From Gammaproteobacteria bacterium HGW-Gammaproteobacteria-15 (GTDB taxonomy: Bacteria; Pseudomonadota; Gammaproteobacteria; Enterobacterales; Alteromonadaceae), in the NCBI GenBank assembly GCA_002840125.1, contig PGZF01000001.1, forward strand, positions 248,001 through 312,000: a DNA stretch of 64,000 bases. The letters run 5' to 3'. A model generated the notes under the pieces. It ran no database searches. It was not told the DNA's origin and worked only from the letters and a program-made list of their open reading frames with translations. The translations under genes and the position numbers were made by a program. This document shows positions 20,565 through 30,202 of the stretch, in pieces; the stretch's first letter is position 1, and each line of letters begins with the position of its first letter.

Positions 20565-21926
20565 TTACCGCGTACCTTCACGGCGTAGTGCTGCAGGCGT
20601 GAAATCAGCATCTGTCAGGTTAACGGAGAAATTATACATTTTATCTTCGTTATCCAGACCCAACGCAATATAACGCCGTGAGTTAAGGTCGTGATATACC
20701 TCTAAGGTACTCCAGTGCGTTGGCACTTCATAGTAGTTCAGGCCATGAGCCACAGCGACACGGTATAATTCGTTGCGGTTGTCATACAGATCTGCAACAT
20801 GGATCTGCCAGCTGTCTTCATCAATATAAAATACACGTTTGCCATAGACATGACGGGTATTGTCTTTTAATACAGCTTCAACTACCCACACCCGGTGTTT
20901 TTCCCAGCGGATATATTCCGGGTTAACATGACCGGGCATCAGTAAATCAGCATACTTCACCTGATTGCTGTGTAGCTTGTAGTCATTATAGGCAATATAC
21001 ATTTCCTGCTTGCCTTTCAACGTCCAGTTGTAACGATCAGGCGAGCCGTTAAACATATCGAAATCATCTGTGGTACGCAGACCATCAGACGCAGTACCTG
21101 GTGCATCATAGGCAACGTTAGGAGCACGGCGCACACGGCGTTGACCGGTGTTGTATGTCCAGGCCTGGCGTGGCGTTTTCACCTGGTCCATGGTTTCATG
21201 CACTAACAATGCAGTACCTGCCAAACGCGCCGGCGACGTTACGCCCTGCTTAAAGCGGAACAGTATATTTTCGGCAGTCAGAGCTTCAGCTGTTGCGGTA
21301 GGTTCTGAATACTTGAACATTATCTGCTCATCAAAACCGATAATTGTATAAGCGCCTGCAGCAGTAGGTGCGGCCTGGCCACCGTTACGGCTTGCAGCTA
21401 CACCACGAAACCGCAGCAAGTGGTTCCATACTGCTTCAAGGCCATTTGCCGGGATTGGAAACGGCACACCTATAGCGGCGTTAATAATGCCGTTACCGCC
21501 TTCAATAAGCTCAGCTTTGGTAGCAATATTTTTTGTCGCATCATAAACATACTGTGGATAGGATGCTGTACGGCGTGTTTGATAAATATTCATCTTGTAT
21601 GTATCAGGATAAATTTCAAACAGTTTAATCTGCCCCGGGCTTAACAGGTTTTTATGCTGATCCAGATTAGATTTGTCGATGGTGAGTATGATCTTGTCAT
21701 CGGCAAAGGGATTGGGGTGATGCATGCCTGCAGTATAACCGGCAGGCGCAGCAGTAATACCGCCATTCCATGCTGGGATAGAACCGTCGGCATTACCCGC
21801 TTTCTCTGCTCCAAGCGGTGTTAAATCATTGCCCAGTCTGGCGGCCTGCTCAGGAGTAATTTTTGCTGCAACTGAGCAACTTAACACCAGAGCAATGGCT
21901 GACGAAATTAGGGTGAGTTTCTTCAT
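20565..21926 (-). CDS. DUF1329 outer-membrane/periplasmic lipoprotein-fold protein
   Basis: A secreted protein of about 453 residues of the DUF1329 family, which is related in fold to LolA/LolB lipoprotein carriers. The start is the ATG at 21926 opening the signal peptide KKLTLISSAIALVLSCSVAA; a longer frame to 21980 would reach into the upstream gene. The mature start KITPEQAARLGNDLTPLGAE and the following AWNGGITAAPAGY are typical of the family. There is no lipobox at the cleavage site. It follows the DUF1302 gene by 16 bases. Because LolA-like folds bind acyl chains, a role in carrying a hydrophobic molecule across the periplasm is plausible, but it is inference from fold and context. Confidence 0.88.
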   Translation of the reverse strand: MKKLTLISSAIALVLSCSVAAKITPEQAARLGNDLTPLGAEKAGNADGSIPAWNGGITAAPAGYTAGMHHPNPFADDKIILTIDKSNLDQHKNLLSPGQIKLFEIYPDTYKMNIYQTRRTASYPQYVYDATKNIATKAELIEGGNGIINAAIGVPFPIPANGLEAVWNHLLRFRGVAASRNGGQAAPTAAGAYTIIGFDEQIMFKYSEPTATAEALTAENILFRFKQGVTSPARLAGTALLVHETMDQVKTPRQAWTYNTGQRRVRRAPNVAYDAPGTASDGLRTTDDFDMFNGSPDRYNWTLKGKQEMYIAYNDYKLHSNQVKYADLLMPGHVNPEYIRWEKHRVWVVEAVLKDNTRHVYGKRVFYIDEDSWQIHVADLYDNRNELYRVAVAHGLNYYEVPTHWSTLEVYHDLNSRRYIALGLDNEDKMYNFSVNLTDADFTPAALRREGTR

Positions 21927-21942
21927 AATTAGTGCTCGTCCC

Positions 21943-24033
21943 TTAAATAGAGTACTTAATGTTAAAAGAGATAAAGTCACGGTCTTCTACGTTATTTGTT
22001 GTGCCTTGACCGCCCCAGAACATGTTGTAAGACACTTCGCCTGACCATTTATTCAGATAGTCAAAGCTGATGGCATACGCGAGCGACTTACGATCTTCGA
22101 CAAACAAAAATAACGGATCAGGTGTAATACCGTTAACATCATGCGAAAACACAATACGCTGCGACAGGTTTACCCCGGCAAACACATTGTTGTAATCGGC
22201 TTTAGCCAATAAACGGTAACCCCAGGCCGATGCTGTTGGGAATGGGTTTGTTTCAGCCCCATTTGACACACCTGTATGTAAACCATCTTTGTTTACCAGA
22301 TTGCCATTGGCATCCCAGCCCAACAATGGTCCACCACTGCGATCAGTATTCGGGCCATTTAAACGTAATACGCTCTGATCCGGCATATCCTGAATGCGGA
22401 TACCACCCACCTCTGCCAGCATCGACAAATTATCAGCGCCCAGTGACGGGCCAAATAAATGCGTAAACGTCATCTGAGCCTGAATAGTGTCTCTTAAGAT
22501 AAAGCCGTTAGCTTTCTGGCCAGGCTGCACCTTAACACCAATGTCGCGGCCAATTTGAGAAATACCAGCTAAATCAGGGCGTAATCCCGCATTAGCAAGT
22601 TGCTCTGGCATACCGGCATACAGAATTTCCACGTCGTCAATTTGTAAAGGTTCATCCTGACGATAGGCTAATTCACCGGCAACAGAGGTGTTACCTAAGG
22701 TAGTGTTAAAACTAAAACCATACAGCTGAATATCTTCAGGATACTCAACCAGCGCTTTTGAGAACGCCGCCAGGCTGGCAATATTGTCTTTAGTTACACC
22801 ACCATTTGCCGTCATATTCACCAAGCGGCCGATATCTGCAGGAATTTGCGAAAAGTCTGAGGCAATACCAGAAATAACCGGTACACGGCTATGATAGTTC
22901 ATGTAATACACAGCAAATTCAGTGTCGTTCAGGTTCGGTGCGAAATACTCGAACTTAATACCGTACTCGCCACCGTCTTTAGGCTCTACTTCACCGGCAC
23001 TGCCGTAAGGGCGCAATGTTACTTTAGTTGGGTAAGCTAAATAAGCCTGGCCAGCCTGTGTAGGGCTGAGTGCCCCACTGGCAACGGCTGAACCCAGCGC
23101 ATTCAGATTGGCCAGCACATGAGCAAGGTCAATGTCCGGGTTACCGGCAAAACCTAACTGCACGTTTTGTAAATAACCACCTTCTCCGGCAAAATCATTG
23201 GTAGAAAAATAAGTACCTGGCACCGGCAGATAGCTGTTTACCCACTGGTACTGATAAAACAACTCGGTTGACAGATTATCAGTTAAACCGATGCTGATTG
23301 TTGCCATACCAACCGGAATATAAGCCTCTTTTAACTCAGCGCCCGGCGCTCGCGCCACACCAACATCAATAGGCGTAATATTGATACCATGCTGGATCAG
23401 GGTACTTTCACCCCAGCTTAATACCTGTTGCCCCACTTTAACGGTAACCGGGTTCATACCATTGTTAAAACTGAAATTACCGTATACGTAGGCATCCAGT
23501 AAGCGAACATCACGGCAGGTTAAATCACGGGCATCTTTGTCAGCACAAGGGTCAACTTTCTGACCCGATACCGGGTTGGTATAGGCACCGTCTTTATCCA
23601 TCAACGCAAAGTCGTAAAAATACATAAAGCGGGTAAACAAACCGATATTGTCTTTAGTAATAGACAGCTCATGCAAACCTTTAAACAGGCTGCTGAACAT
23701 ATCGCCTTTGTCGTAGTTCAGATTACCGGCGTCGCCATTACTTGAATAAGCCCCCGGCTCCTGCCAGATTTGCGAAGGCAAATAAATGTTATTCGTTGCG
23801 GCGTTGTAACCGTCCCAATCGAAACGGGGGTGATTAACTTTACTGATAGTATCCCAATTTCTGTCTTCGGCACGCCAGCTGCCGCCGTATGAAAATGTAG
23901 AATCGAAAGTAATATTTACGTCACCCAAACTCCAGGATGCTGCATGCACCGGTGCCATTGACAAGGCAAACAGCGCTGATGCAACACCTAAGGCTAAGGG
24001 ATTCTTAGCAAAGGTTATTGACCTTTTATTCAT
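21943..24033 (-). CDS. DUF1302 outer-membrane beta-barrel protein
   Basis: A 696-residue predicted outer-membrane barrel of the DUF1302 family. A signal peptide (ALGVASALFALSMAPVHAAS) is followed by SWSLGDVNITFDSTFSYGGS, the usual first strand. Many alternating strands come next and the protein ends in a terminal strand, FISFNIKYSI. A disulfide-capable loop holds four cysteines' worth of density around VDPCADKDARDLTCRDV (two Cys are visible in it). A strong GGGGGAGA sits before the ATG at 24033. It is the first gene of the operon, so the long non-coding stretch upstream should contain the promoter. Family members lie next to DUF1329 and MMPL genes in many proteobacteria; substrates are unproven, hydrophobic compounds being the usual proposal. 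Confidence 0.88.
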   Translation of the reverse strand: MNKRSITFAKNPLALGVASALFALSMAPVHAASWSLGDVNITFDSTFSYGGSWRAEDRNWDTISKVNHPRFDWDGYNAATNNIYLPSQIWQEPGAYSSNGDAGNLNYDKGDMFSSLFKGLHELSITKDNIGLFTRFMYFYDFALMDKDGAYTNPVSGQKVDPCADKDARDLTCRDVRLLDAYVYGNFSFNNGMNPVTVKVGQQVLSWGESTLIQHGINITPIDVGVARAPGAELKEAYIPVGMATISIGLTDNLSTELFYQYQWVNSYLPVPGTYFSTNDFAGEGGYLQNVQLGFAGNPDIDLAHVLANLNALGSAVASGALSPTQAGQAYLAYPTKVTLRPYGSAGEVEPKDGGEYGIKFEYFAPNLNDTEFAVYYMNYHSRVPVISGIASDFSQIPADIGRLVNMTANGGVTKDNIASLAAFSKALVEYPEDIQLYGFSFNTTLGNTSVAGELAYRQDEPLQIDDVEILYAGMPEQLANAGLRPDLAGISQIGRDIGVKVQPGQKANGFILRDTIQAQMTFTHLFGPSLGADNLSMLAEVGGIRIQDMPDQSVLRLNGPNTDRSGGPLLGWDANGNLVNKDGLHTGVSNGAETNPFPTASAWGYRLLAKADYNNVFAGVNLSQRIVFSHDVNGITPDPLFLFVEDRKSLAYAISFDYLNKWSGEVSYNMFWGGQGTTNNVEDRDFISFNIKYSI

Positions 24034-24351
24034 CTCGTTATCTCCCCCTGTCCCGCAGGTTTTTATAAGTGTCTTTTTAGTTATATTATCAAGCCAACTG
24101 ATCAGAGCTCAGCTTACTTCATTAAAATAATTACATCATTTCAAGCTGCAAGCAAGGCTTGCTGTTACGTAAATCTGTTGATTTTTATTCAGTTTTTTTC
24201 AAAAACGGCGATGTTTTGGGCTTTTTTGCCACGCTCTGGTTTAACCTTTTCAGTACCGCACCCAATAAGCAGCTATAAGCTAATGAAATTAAAGGTCAAA
24301 CCAGCCGTAACTGCAAGCTATTGTTTTAATTCACCGTTTAAAGTACATACT
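24034..24351. other. Non-coding stretch upstream of the DUF1302 operon
   Basis: This 318-base stretch lies between the DUF1302 start and the DUF2835 stop. It is A/T-rich, carries a strong ribosome binding site next to 24033 and a short inverted repeat (AGCAAG/CTTGCT) near 24165. I see no convincing -35/-10 pair, no strong terminator for the pepN-DUF2835 transcript and no small gene. It probably contains the promoter of the envelope operon. Confidence 0.5.
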
Positions 24352-24573
24352 CTAATTAATTTTTTCCAACGCGACAAAACTAGCATTGTCTGCCAGCGTT
24401 AAACGAAAACGCCCGCGCAAACCGTTTGTGTCGACATAACGCTGGAAATGCTTAAACTGCAGCTGAATTCGCTCGCCGTTATCTGCAGTAACTACCACGT
24501 ATTTTATCTCTCCGCGATAATAACCATAGCACTGTTCAGCACTGAGGCTGGCATTAAAAAAATATCTGCGCAT
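24352..24573 (-). CDS. DUF2835 family protein
   Basis: A 73-residue protein of the DUF2835 family, found in Alteromonadales, Vibrionales and pseudomonads, often beside pepN. The family pattern is visible in RRYFFNASLSAEQCYGYYRG, the central VVVTADNGERIQLQFKHFQR and the C-terminal GLRGRFRLTLADNASFVALE. The start is the ATG at 24573, which shares one base with the pepN stop (TGATG); an upstream TTG is less likely. No function is known. A small beta-rich single-domain protein, perhaps PilZ-like in shape, is all that can be suggested. Confidence 0.85.
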   Translation of the reverse strand: MRRYFFNASLSAEQCYGYYRGEIKYVVVTADNGERIQLQFKHFQRYVDTNGLRGRFRLTLADNASFVALEKIN

Positions 24574-27158
24574 CAATCCAGACTTCGGTTAACCTTTTCA
24601 TACAAATCATTGCTAATACTGCTTTGCCCTGCGATCTGTTGCAATGCAGCCCGCATACGTTGCTGACGTTCAGCGTCAAACCGCCGCCAGCTTAATAACG
24701 GCGTGACCAGCCGTGCTGCTACCTGCGGATTAAGCGGATCGAGCCGCAATACGGTATCAGCCAGTAGTTGATATCCTTTGCCATCAATACGATGAAACTG
24801 CTGTGGATTACGTAAACTGAAGGCTGAAAATAATGCCCGTACCCGATTAGGGTTTTTCCAGCTAAACAACGGATGAGCCAACATGGTGTCTATCGCTTCA
24901 AACACTTGCTCACCAGGCTGCGATGCCACCAGTGCAAAACACTTGTCCATTACTAAGGCATCATGCTGCCAGTGCTTGGCAAAGTCAGTAATCAACTGGT
25001 TAAACACTGCAGCTTCTGACTGCTGGGCAGCTGCCAAAGCCGCCATCGTATCGGTCATATTGTCTGAGTTTGCATAGTGCGTACCCAGTAATGGCTGGTT
25101 GTCATTAAGTTGTGCCAGATAATTCAGGCAGACAGCGCGCAATTTGCGCAGGCCAACATCGTTGTCCTGATATTGATAGGGCCCTGTTTTCAGTGCGTTA
25201 TAACAGCGGCTTAACGGCCCGGCCAGTTGCTCAGCCAATTGCTGCTTAAACTGGCTAATACTGCTTAGTAGTTTGTCCACCGGAATCAGCTGATGTTGCT
25301 CAGCCAGCGTATCAAAATCAGGCAGTGTCAGTAGTTCTGCTGTCATAGCCATATCTGTGCCGGGCTGTTCCAGCCAGTGCTGCAGCAGTTTAAATAGCGC
25401 AGCAGGCAGTGCGGCCTCGCCAGCGTTTGATGCTACTTGCTGCGCTATCTTGCGGCTCCAGAACTGTTGCATTGCATCCCAGCGCGCAACGCCGTCAGTT
25501 GCCTGGCGGGCAATCAACAATAAGTCATCATCACTGTACTGTGCCGCCAGCTTCACCGGTGCTGAAAAATGTTCCAGCCACACCACCACTGGTGCTTCTG
25601 TTATTCCGTCAAACAGATACTGTTGTTCACTTTCGCTTAGCAATAATAAATGCTGCTGTGAGGCCTGGCCGTTAAACAACAATTCAATTTGCACCGGTAT
25701 CAGCAGTGGTTGTTTTTCTGCCTGATCAGCTGTAGGAGGTGTTTGCTGCGCCAGCGACAGTATCAGCTGCGAGCGTGTTGCATCATAGCGCTGCGTGGCA
25801 GTTAGCAATGGTGTGCCCGACTGGCTGTACCATAAGCGGAACTGTGATAAATCCTGTGTAGCAACATCTTGCATTGCCTGCAAAAAATCATCACAGGTTG
25901 CCGCCTGGCCATCATGACGCTGAAGGTACAGCTTGAGGCCTTTGGCAAAGGTATCCCGCCCCAGCAGAGTTTGCAGCATACGGATCACTTCTGCGCCTTT
26001 ATCGTACACCGTAACAGTGTAGAAGTTATTCATCTCCAGCACTTGCTCTGGCCTGATCGGATGGGCCATCGGGCTGGCATCCTCAGCAAACTGAGCGGTG
26101 CGTATCAGCTTAACGGCATCTATGCGGCACAAAGTGGCAGAGCCCATATCAGCACTGAATTCCTGATCGCGAAAAACAGTTAACCCTTCTTTCAGGCTAA
26201 GCTGAAACCAATCACGGCAGGTAACACGGTTGCCTGTCCAGTTATGAAAATATTCATGGCCAATAATTGACTCAATATTGAAGTAATCGCGATCAGTTGC
26301 ACTGGCAGCATCGGCCAAAACATATTTACTGTTAAAAATGTTCAGGCCTTTGTTCTCCATGGCTCCCATGTTAAAGAAGTCCACCGCGACCACCATATAA
26401 ATATCCAAATCATATTCCAAGCCGTAACGCTGTTCATCCCATTGCATAGCGCGCTTTAACGACTCAAGTGCAAAACTGCCTTTGGTTATCGCACCTTTAT
26501 CGACAAACAACTGCAAACTAACCTCACGGCCAGATTGAGTAATAAACTTATCTGTCAGAACATCAAAATCTCCGGCAACCAGAGCAAATAAATAGCAGGG
26601 CTTTGGAAAAGGATCATGCCACTGCACGACTCTTAGGCCATTGTCGTCAATATGTTCAGATACCTTATTACCATTCGATAATAAATAAGGGTAGCGCTCA
26701 GCATCAGCTTTAATGGTGACGTTGTATTCTGCCAGTACATCTGGCCGGTCCGGAAAATAACTGATACGACGAAAGCCTTCTGCCTCACACTGAGTGCAGT
26801 AGGTGTTGCCAGCCATATACAGGCCTTCAAGTGCGGTATTATGCTGCGGTGCAATAGCACAAATGATCGTCAGTTCGCACTGCTGTGCAACATTAAATAT
26901 TGTCAGGCTGTCGGCATCAAGCTGGTAATCGGCTGTATCCAGCAATTGGCCATTAAGCGCTATGCTAATTAATGTCAGTTGCTGCCCGTCCAGTTTTAAC
27001 GGCACATCAGCCCGGTTGCGTTTAATTTGCATTACAGAGGTGACACGTGTGGCCTCTGCGTCCAGTTCAAAACACAAATCAACATGGCTAATGCTAAAAG
27101 CTGGTGCAGTGTAATCTGTAAGGCGCTTGGCCGTGCGCGGTAAACTATTCTGAGACAT
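24573..27158 (-). CDS. pepN: Aminopeptidase N
   Basis: An 861-residue M1 metallopeptidase that removes N-terminal residues from peptides in the cytoplasm. The exopeptidase motif GAMENKGLNIFN is followed by the zinc site HEYFHNWTGNRVTCRDWFQL, with HExxH and the distal Glu in SLKEGLTVFRDQEFS. The C-terminal helical domain (DUF3458 type) completes the usual length of about 870. It is followed directly by the DUF2835 gene, with the stop and start sharing a base. A terminator of the neighbouring nhaC gene lies just upstream, so pepN must have its own promoter in the roughly 80 bases before 27158. Confidence 0.97.
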   Translation of the reverse strand: MSQNSLPRTAKRLTDYTAPAFSISHVDLCFELDAEATRVTSVMQIKRNRADVPLKLDGQQLTLISIALNGQLLDTADYQLDADSLTIFNVAQQCELTIICAIAPQHNTALEGLYMAGNTYCTQCEAEGFRRISYFPDRPDVLAEYNVTIKADAERYPYLLSNGNKVSEHIDDNGLRVVQWHDPFPKPCYLFALVAGDFDVLTDKFITQSGREVSLQLFVDKGAITKGSFALESLKRAMQWDEQRYGLEYDLDIYMVVAVDFFNMGAMENKGLNIFNSKYVLADAASATDRDYFNIESIIGHEYFHNWTGNRVTCRDWFQLSLKEGLTVFRDQEFSADMGSATLCRIDAVKLIRTAQFAEDASPMAHPIRPEQVLEMNNFYTVTVYDKGAEVIRMLQTLLGRDTFAKGLKLYLQRHDGQAATCDDFLQAMQDVATQDLSQFRLWYSQSGTPLLTATQRYDATRSQLILSLAQQTPPTADQAEKQPLLIPVQIELLFNGQASQQHLLLLSESEQQYLFDGITEAPVVVWLEHFSAPVKLAAQYSDDDLLLIARQATDGVARWDAMQQFWSRKIAQQVASNAGEAALPAALFKLLQHWLEQPGTDMAMTAELLTLPDFDTLAEQHQLIPVDKLLSSISQFKQQLAEQLAGPLSRCYNALKTGPYQYQDNDVGLRKLRAVCLNYLAQLNDNQPLLGTHYANSDNMTDTMAALAAAQQSEAAVFNQLITDFAKHWQHDALVMDKCFALVASQPGEQVFEAIDTMLAHPLFSWKNPNRVRALFSAFSLRNPQQFHRIDGKGYQLLADTVLRLDPLNPQVAARLVTPLLSWRRFDAERQQRMRAALQQIAGQSSISNDLYEKVNRSLD

Positions 27159-27206
27159 AGCAGGCTTCCGGTAAAATAAACAACGATACAGCTAAGTATA
27201 ATGACG

Positions 27207-27234
27207 AAAAAGCCTGAACAACTCAGGCTTTTTT
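27207..27234 (-). terminator. Terminator after nhaC
   Basis: AAGCCTGA and TCAGGCTT form an 8-base-pair GC-containing stem extended by A/T pairs, with T-runs on either strand. It lies 5 bases after the nhaC stop on the minus strand and could work in both directions. Confidence 0.85.
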
Positions 27235-27238
27235 CCGG

Positions 27239-28705
27239 CTACACTTTAGCAGTTTGTGGCCTGACTGAATCAGGAGGGGTCAGGCGCAGTATTTTAATAC
27301 CGCAATAGGCATAAATAATAGCTAACAGCGGATTGATCAGGTTAAAGAAGGCATAGAATACATAGTCCAGCGGGCTAACCTGAAGCACACTGTGCATGTA
27401 GGCACCACAGGTATTCCATGGTATCAGGGGGCTGGTAATGGTACCGCCGTCTTCCAGGGTGCGGGACAAATTCACCGGTGCCAGGCCCCGGCGCTCGTAT
27501 TCCTCTTTAAACATCCGGCCAGGCATAACAATAGACATATACTGATCGGCTGTCAGAACATTTGTAACAAAGCAGGTAGCAATAGTGCTGGTGATTAACG
27601 AGCCAGTGCTGCGGGCGAAAAATAAAATTGACGTAACAAATTTACGCAACAGGCCTATTTTCTCGATGGTAGCACCAAACATCATGGCACTGAAAACCAA
27701 CCAGACGGTGTTAAGCATACTGGACATACCGCCACCGCTGAGTAAATCATTCAGGCTGTCATTGCCGGTGTCGATACTAAAACCAGCATGCAGGGTATGC
27801 CAAAGCAATTTGGTAATGCCTAGCGCTGCCGGTATATCCTGCTCAACAAGCCGGCTTAATAACTCAGACTGAAAAAACACCGCCCACACCGCGCCCAGCA
27901 GAGCGCCGATAAATACCGTTGGAAAGGCCGGCACCTTTTTTATCGCCATAGCTAACAGCACAAACAGCGGTACCAGCGATACCACACTGATAGAAAAATT
28001 CTGCTGCAGCACATCGCTTATTTGATCGATACGTGCGATATCAGAGCTGACATCCGAATTAAACCCAATAACCGTAAACAGCAGTAACGCCAGTATAAAA
28101 CTGGGAATGGTTGTCCAGAGCATATGTCTGATGTGATCAAATAAATCCGCACCGGCAACAGCGGGTGCCAGGTTGGTTGTTTCACTCAGTGGCGATAATT
28201 TATCACCAAAATACGCACCTGATACTATGGCACCGGCAGTAATAGCCGGTGACAGCCCCAAGCCTCCGGCAACGCCAATTAAAGCAACACCTATTGTTGC
28301 CGCGGTTGTCCAGGAACTACCAATACTCATTGCAACAATGCCGCATAACAAACAGCTTGCAGCATAAAACCAGCTTGGGCTTAAAATTTGCAAACCATAA
28401 TAAATAAGCGTAGGTACGGTGCCTGACAACATCCAGGTGCCTATTAACGCCCCCACCGACAACAGGATCAGTACCGCGCCCAATGACAGCGAAATACCCT
28501 TCACCATGGCCTTTTCCATCACTGACCAGCGATAACCATTTTTAAGACCTATAACAACCGCTACGGCCGTTGCCATAAATAAGGCTATCTGATTGGGCCC
28601 GTAAGATGAGTTATCAGCAAATAGATATACCGAGGCAGATAGCAACACTATCAGCACGACCAGAGGAATGGCCGCATCGAGGAAGCTGGGTTGTTTTTCA
28701 GTCAT
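27239..28705 (-). CDS. nhaC: Na+/H+ antiporter NhaC
   Basis: A 488-residue inner-membrane antiporter of the NhaC family, exchanging cytoplasmic sodium for protons. About eleven to twelve hydrophobic helices are visible. Family stretches include SIGSSWTTAATIGVALIGVA, GAIVSGAYFGDKLSPLSETT with its acidic residues in the membrane, and LTADQYMSIVMPGRMFKEEY. C-terminal SRTLEDGGTITSPLIPWNTC is also typical. GGAG lies about eleven bases before the ATG at 28705. The pairing with a sodium-coupled NSS transporter just upstream points to a sodium economy of a marine or brackish organism, which is inference. Confidence 0.93.
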   Translation of the reverse strand: MTEKQPSFLDAAIPLVVLIVLLSASVYLFADNSSYGPNQIALFMATAVAVVIGLKNGYRWSVMEKAMVKGISLSLGAVLILLSVGALIGTWMLSGTVPTLIYYGLQILSPSWFYAASCLLCGIVAMSIGSSWTTAATIGVALIGVAGGLGLSPAITAGAIVSGAYFGDKLSPLSETTNLAPAVAGADLFDHIRHMLWTTIPSFILALLLFTVIGFNSDVSSDIARIDQISDVLQQNFSISVVSLVPLFVLLAMAIKKVPAFPTVFIGALLGAVWAVFFQSELLSRLVEQDIPAALGITKLLWHTLHAGFSIDTGNDSLNDLLSGGGMSSMLNTVWLVFSAMMFGATIEKIGLLRKFVTSILFFARSTGSLITSTIATCFVTNVLTADQYMSIVMPGRMFKEEYERRGLAPVNLSRTLEDGGTITSPLIPWNTCGAYMHSVLQVSPLDYVFYAFFNLINPLLAIIYAYCGIKILRLTPPDSVRPQTAKV

Positions 28706-28726
28706 GTATTTTTTACTCCGATTGGT

Positions 28727-28746
28727 AAAAGGCGCCTGCAGCGCCT
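28727..28746 (-). terminator. Weak terminator between the NSS transporter and nhaC
   Basis: AGGCGC and GCGCCT pair around a 5-base loop, and TTTTACC follows on the minus strand. The stem is short and the T-run has only four bases, so read-through into nhaC is likely. Confidence 0.45.
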
Positions 28747-28784
28747 GACACCTTTATTATTGTTATGCTTATATTCGCTACTGC

Positions 28785-30116
28785 TTACAAAGACCGATAG
28801 AACATGACGGCTATAATCAGTGGGCAGACAAACTTAACGTACCATGGCCATATCCGCCAGAACCAGCTGTACTCGGCCTGCATATCACCTTTTTTCAATT
28901 CCTGCAGAATGGCATTACGCCTCCAGACCCAACCGGCAAAGATACATAGCATCAATCCGAGCAAAGGTTGGCTGTAGCGGGTAGTTAATGCGATAACAAC
29001 GCCAAACAAACTGTCAAAGTTGCTAATGATAATGGTACTGGCCGCTAAAATTACAGCAGCAACCAGCCATACCGCTTTTTGTCTGGCAAGTTTATGATGT
29101 TCAACGATGTAAGATACGGGCACCTCCAACATCGAAATTGACGATGTGAGTGCGGCGATGGACATCAACAGAAAAAACGCCAGCGCAACAAAAGCGCCCA
29201 CCATTCCCATGGTACTGAATAACGATGGCAAAACTGTGAAAATCAGCGTGTCTTCAGATAACAGCTTGCCGCCGTCAGTGAAAATTTCTACCCCATTATG
29301 TAAGGCAACGTACATGGCAGGAATAATCAGCAAACCAGCCAGTACTGCTACGCCAATATCCACTAAAGATACCGCCGCACCTAATCTGGGTAGGTTTTCT
29401 TTATGGCTAACATAAGAGCCATAGATAAGCATAGTGCCGACGCCCAGTGACATGGAGAAAAACGCCTGCCCCATGGCACTGATCAGCAAATCCGGATTCA
29501 GTACTTCAGCAAAATTGGGTAATAAATAAACTTTTAAGCCTTCCATTGCACCTTGTTGTGTCATCACATAGCCAAACAGCAACAACATAATGACAAATAA
29601 GGTTGGCATTAACCTGACAGACCAGCGTTCAATGCCGTTGACAACACCGCCACTGACAATGCCTACAGTAAGGAGCATAAATGCAGCACAAAAAATCAGA
29701 TTACGGCTTAAAGAAAACGACACCAGCCAATCAGCAAAATAACTCATACCGGCAATACTGGCTAGCGCTTCCAGCGTATAAGCCAACATCCAGCCGCCTA
29801 CGATGCCATAGAATGCCAATATCAGCGAAACAGTAATCAGCCCCCAAATACCAACAAAACGGCCGCTACGGCCATTCGATATTTGCCCAAGTGCATCGAC
29901 CATATTCGATTTTGTCGCACGGCCAATCAGCAACTCCGCCATTAATACCGGGTACGCCAGCAGAAAAGTTAACACCAGATACATCAGAACAAAAGCAGCA
30001 CCGCCATTACTGGCAACCTGAGAAGGAAAGCCCCATATATTACCAAGCCCAACAGCAGACCCTGATGCCGCCAGAACAAAGCCGATCCTCGATGAAAACT
30101 CACCGCGTGCACTCAT
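28785..30116 (-). CDS. Sodium-dependent transporter, NSS (SNF) family
   Basis: A 443-residue inner-membrane symporter of the neurotransmitter:sodium symporter family. The first helix has the signature SRIGFVLAASGSAVGLGNIW, which forms the sodium and substrate sites, followed by GFPSQVASNGGAAFVLMYL. The length and helix number are those of the shorter bacterial members (eleven to twelve helices; TnaT/Tyt1-type). These usually carry amino acids such as tryptophan, tyrosine or branched-chain residues; specificity cannot be told here. It lies upstream of nhaC with a weak terminator between them. Confidence 0.92.
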   Translation of the reverse strand: MSARGEFSSRIGFVLAASGSAVGLGNIWGFPSQVASNGGAAFVLMYLVLTFLLAYPVLMAELLIGRATKSNMVDALGQISNGRSGRFVGIWGLITVSLILAFYGIVGGWMLAYTLEALASIAGMSYFADWLVSFSLSRNLIFCAAFMLLTVGIVSGGVVNGIERWSVRLMPTLFVIMLLLFGYVMTQQGAMEGLKVYLLPNFAEVLNPDLLISAMGQAFFSMSLGVGTMLIYGSYVSHKENLPRLGAAVSLVDIGVAVLAGLLIIPAMYVALHNGVEIFTDGGKLLSEDTLIFTVLPSLFSTMGMVGAFVALAFFLLMSIAALTSSISMLEVPVSYIVEHHKLARQKAVWLVAAVILAASTIIISNFDSLFGVVIALTTRYSQPLLGLMLCIFAGWVWRRNAILQELKKGDMQAEYSWFWRIWPWYVKFVCPLIIAVMFYRSL

Positions 30117-30149
30117 AGTTAAACCTTTATAATTATTATGTTTTTACAT

Positions 30150-30178
30150 TAACAAAAGGCGGTAATTAATACCGCCTT
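30150..30178 (-). terminator. Terminator after prc
   Basis: A perfect 9-base-pair stem of AAGGCGGTA with TACCGCCTT around a 5-base loop lies 24 bases after the prc stop; TTTTGTT follows on the minus strand. Confidence 0.85.
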
Positions 30179-30202
30179 ATAGGGTGTGTTTATAGCTTAC
30201 GC

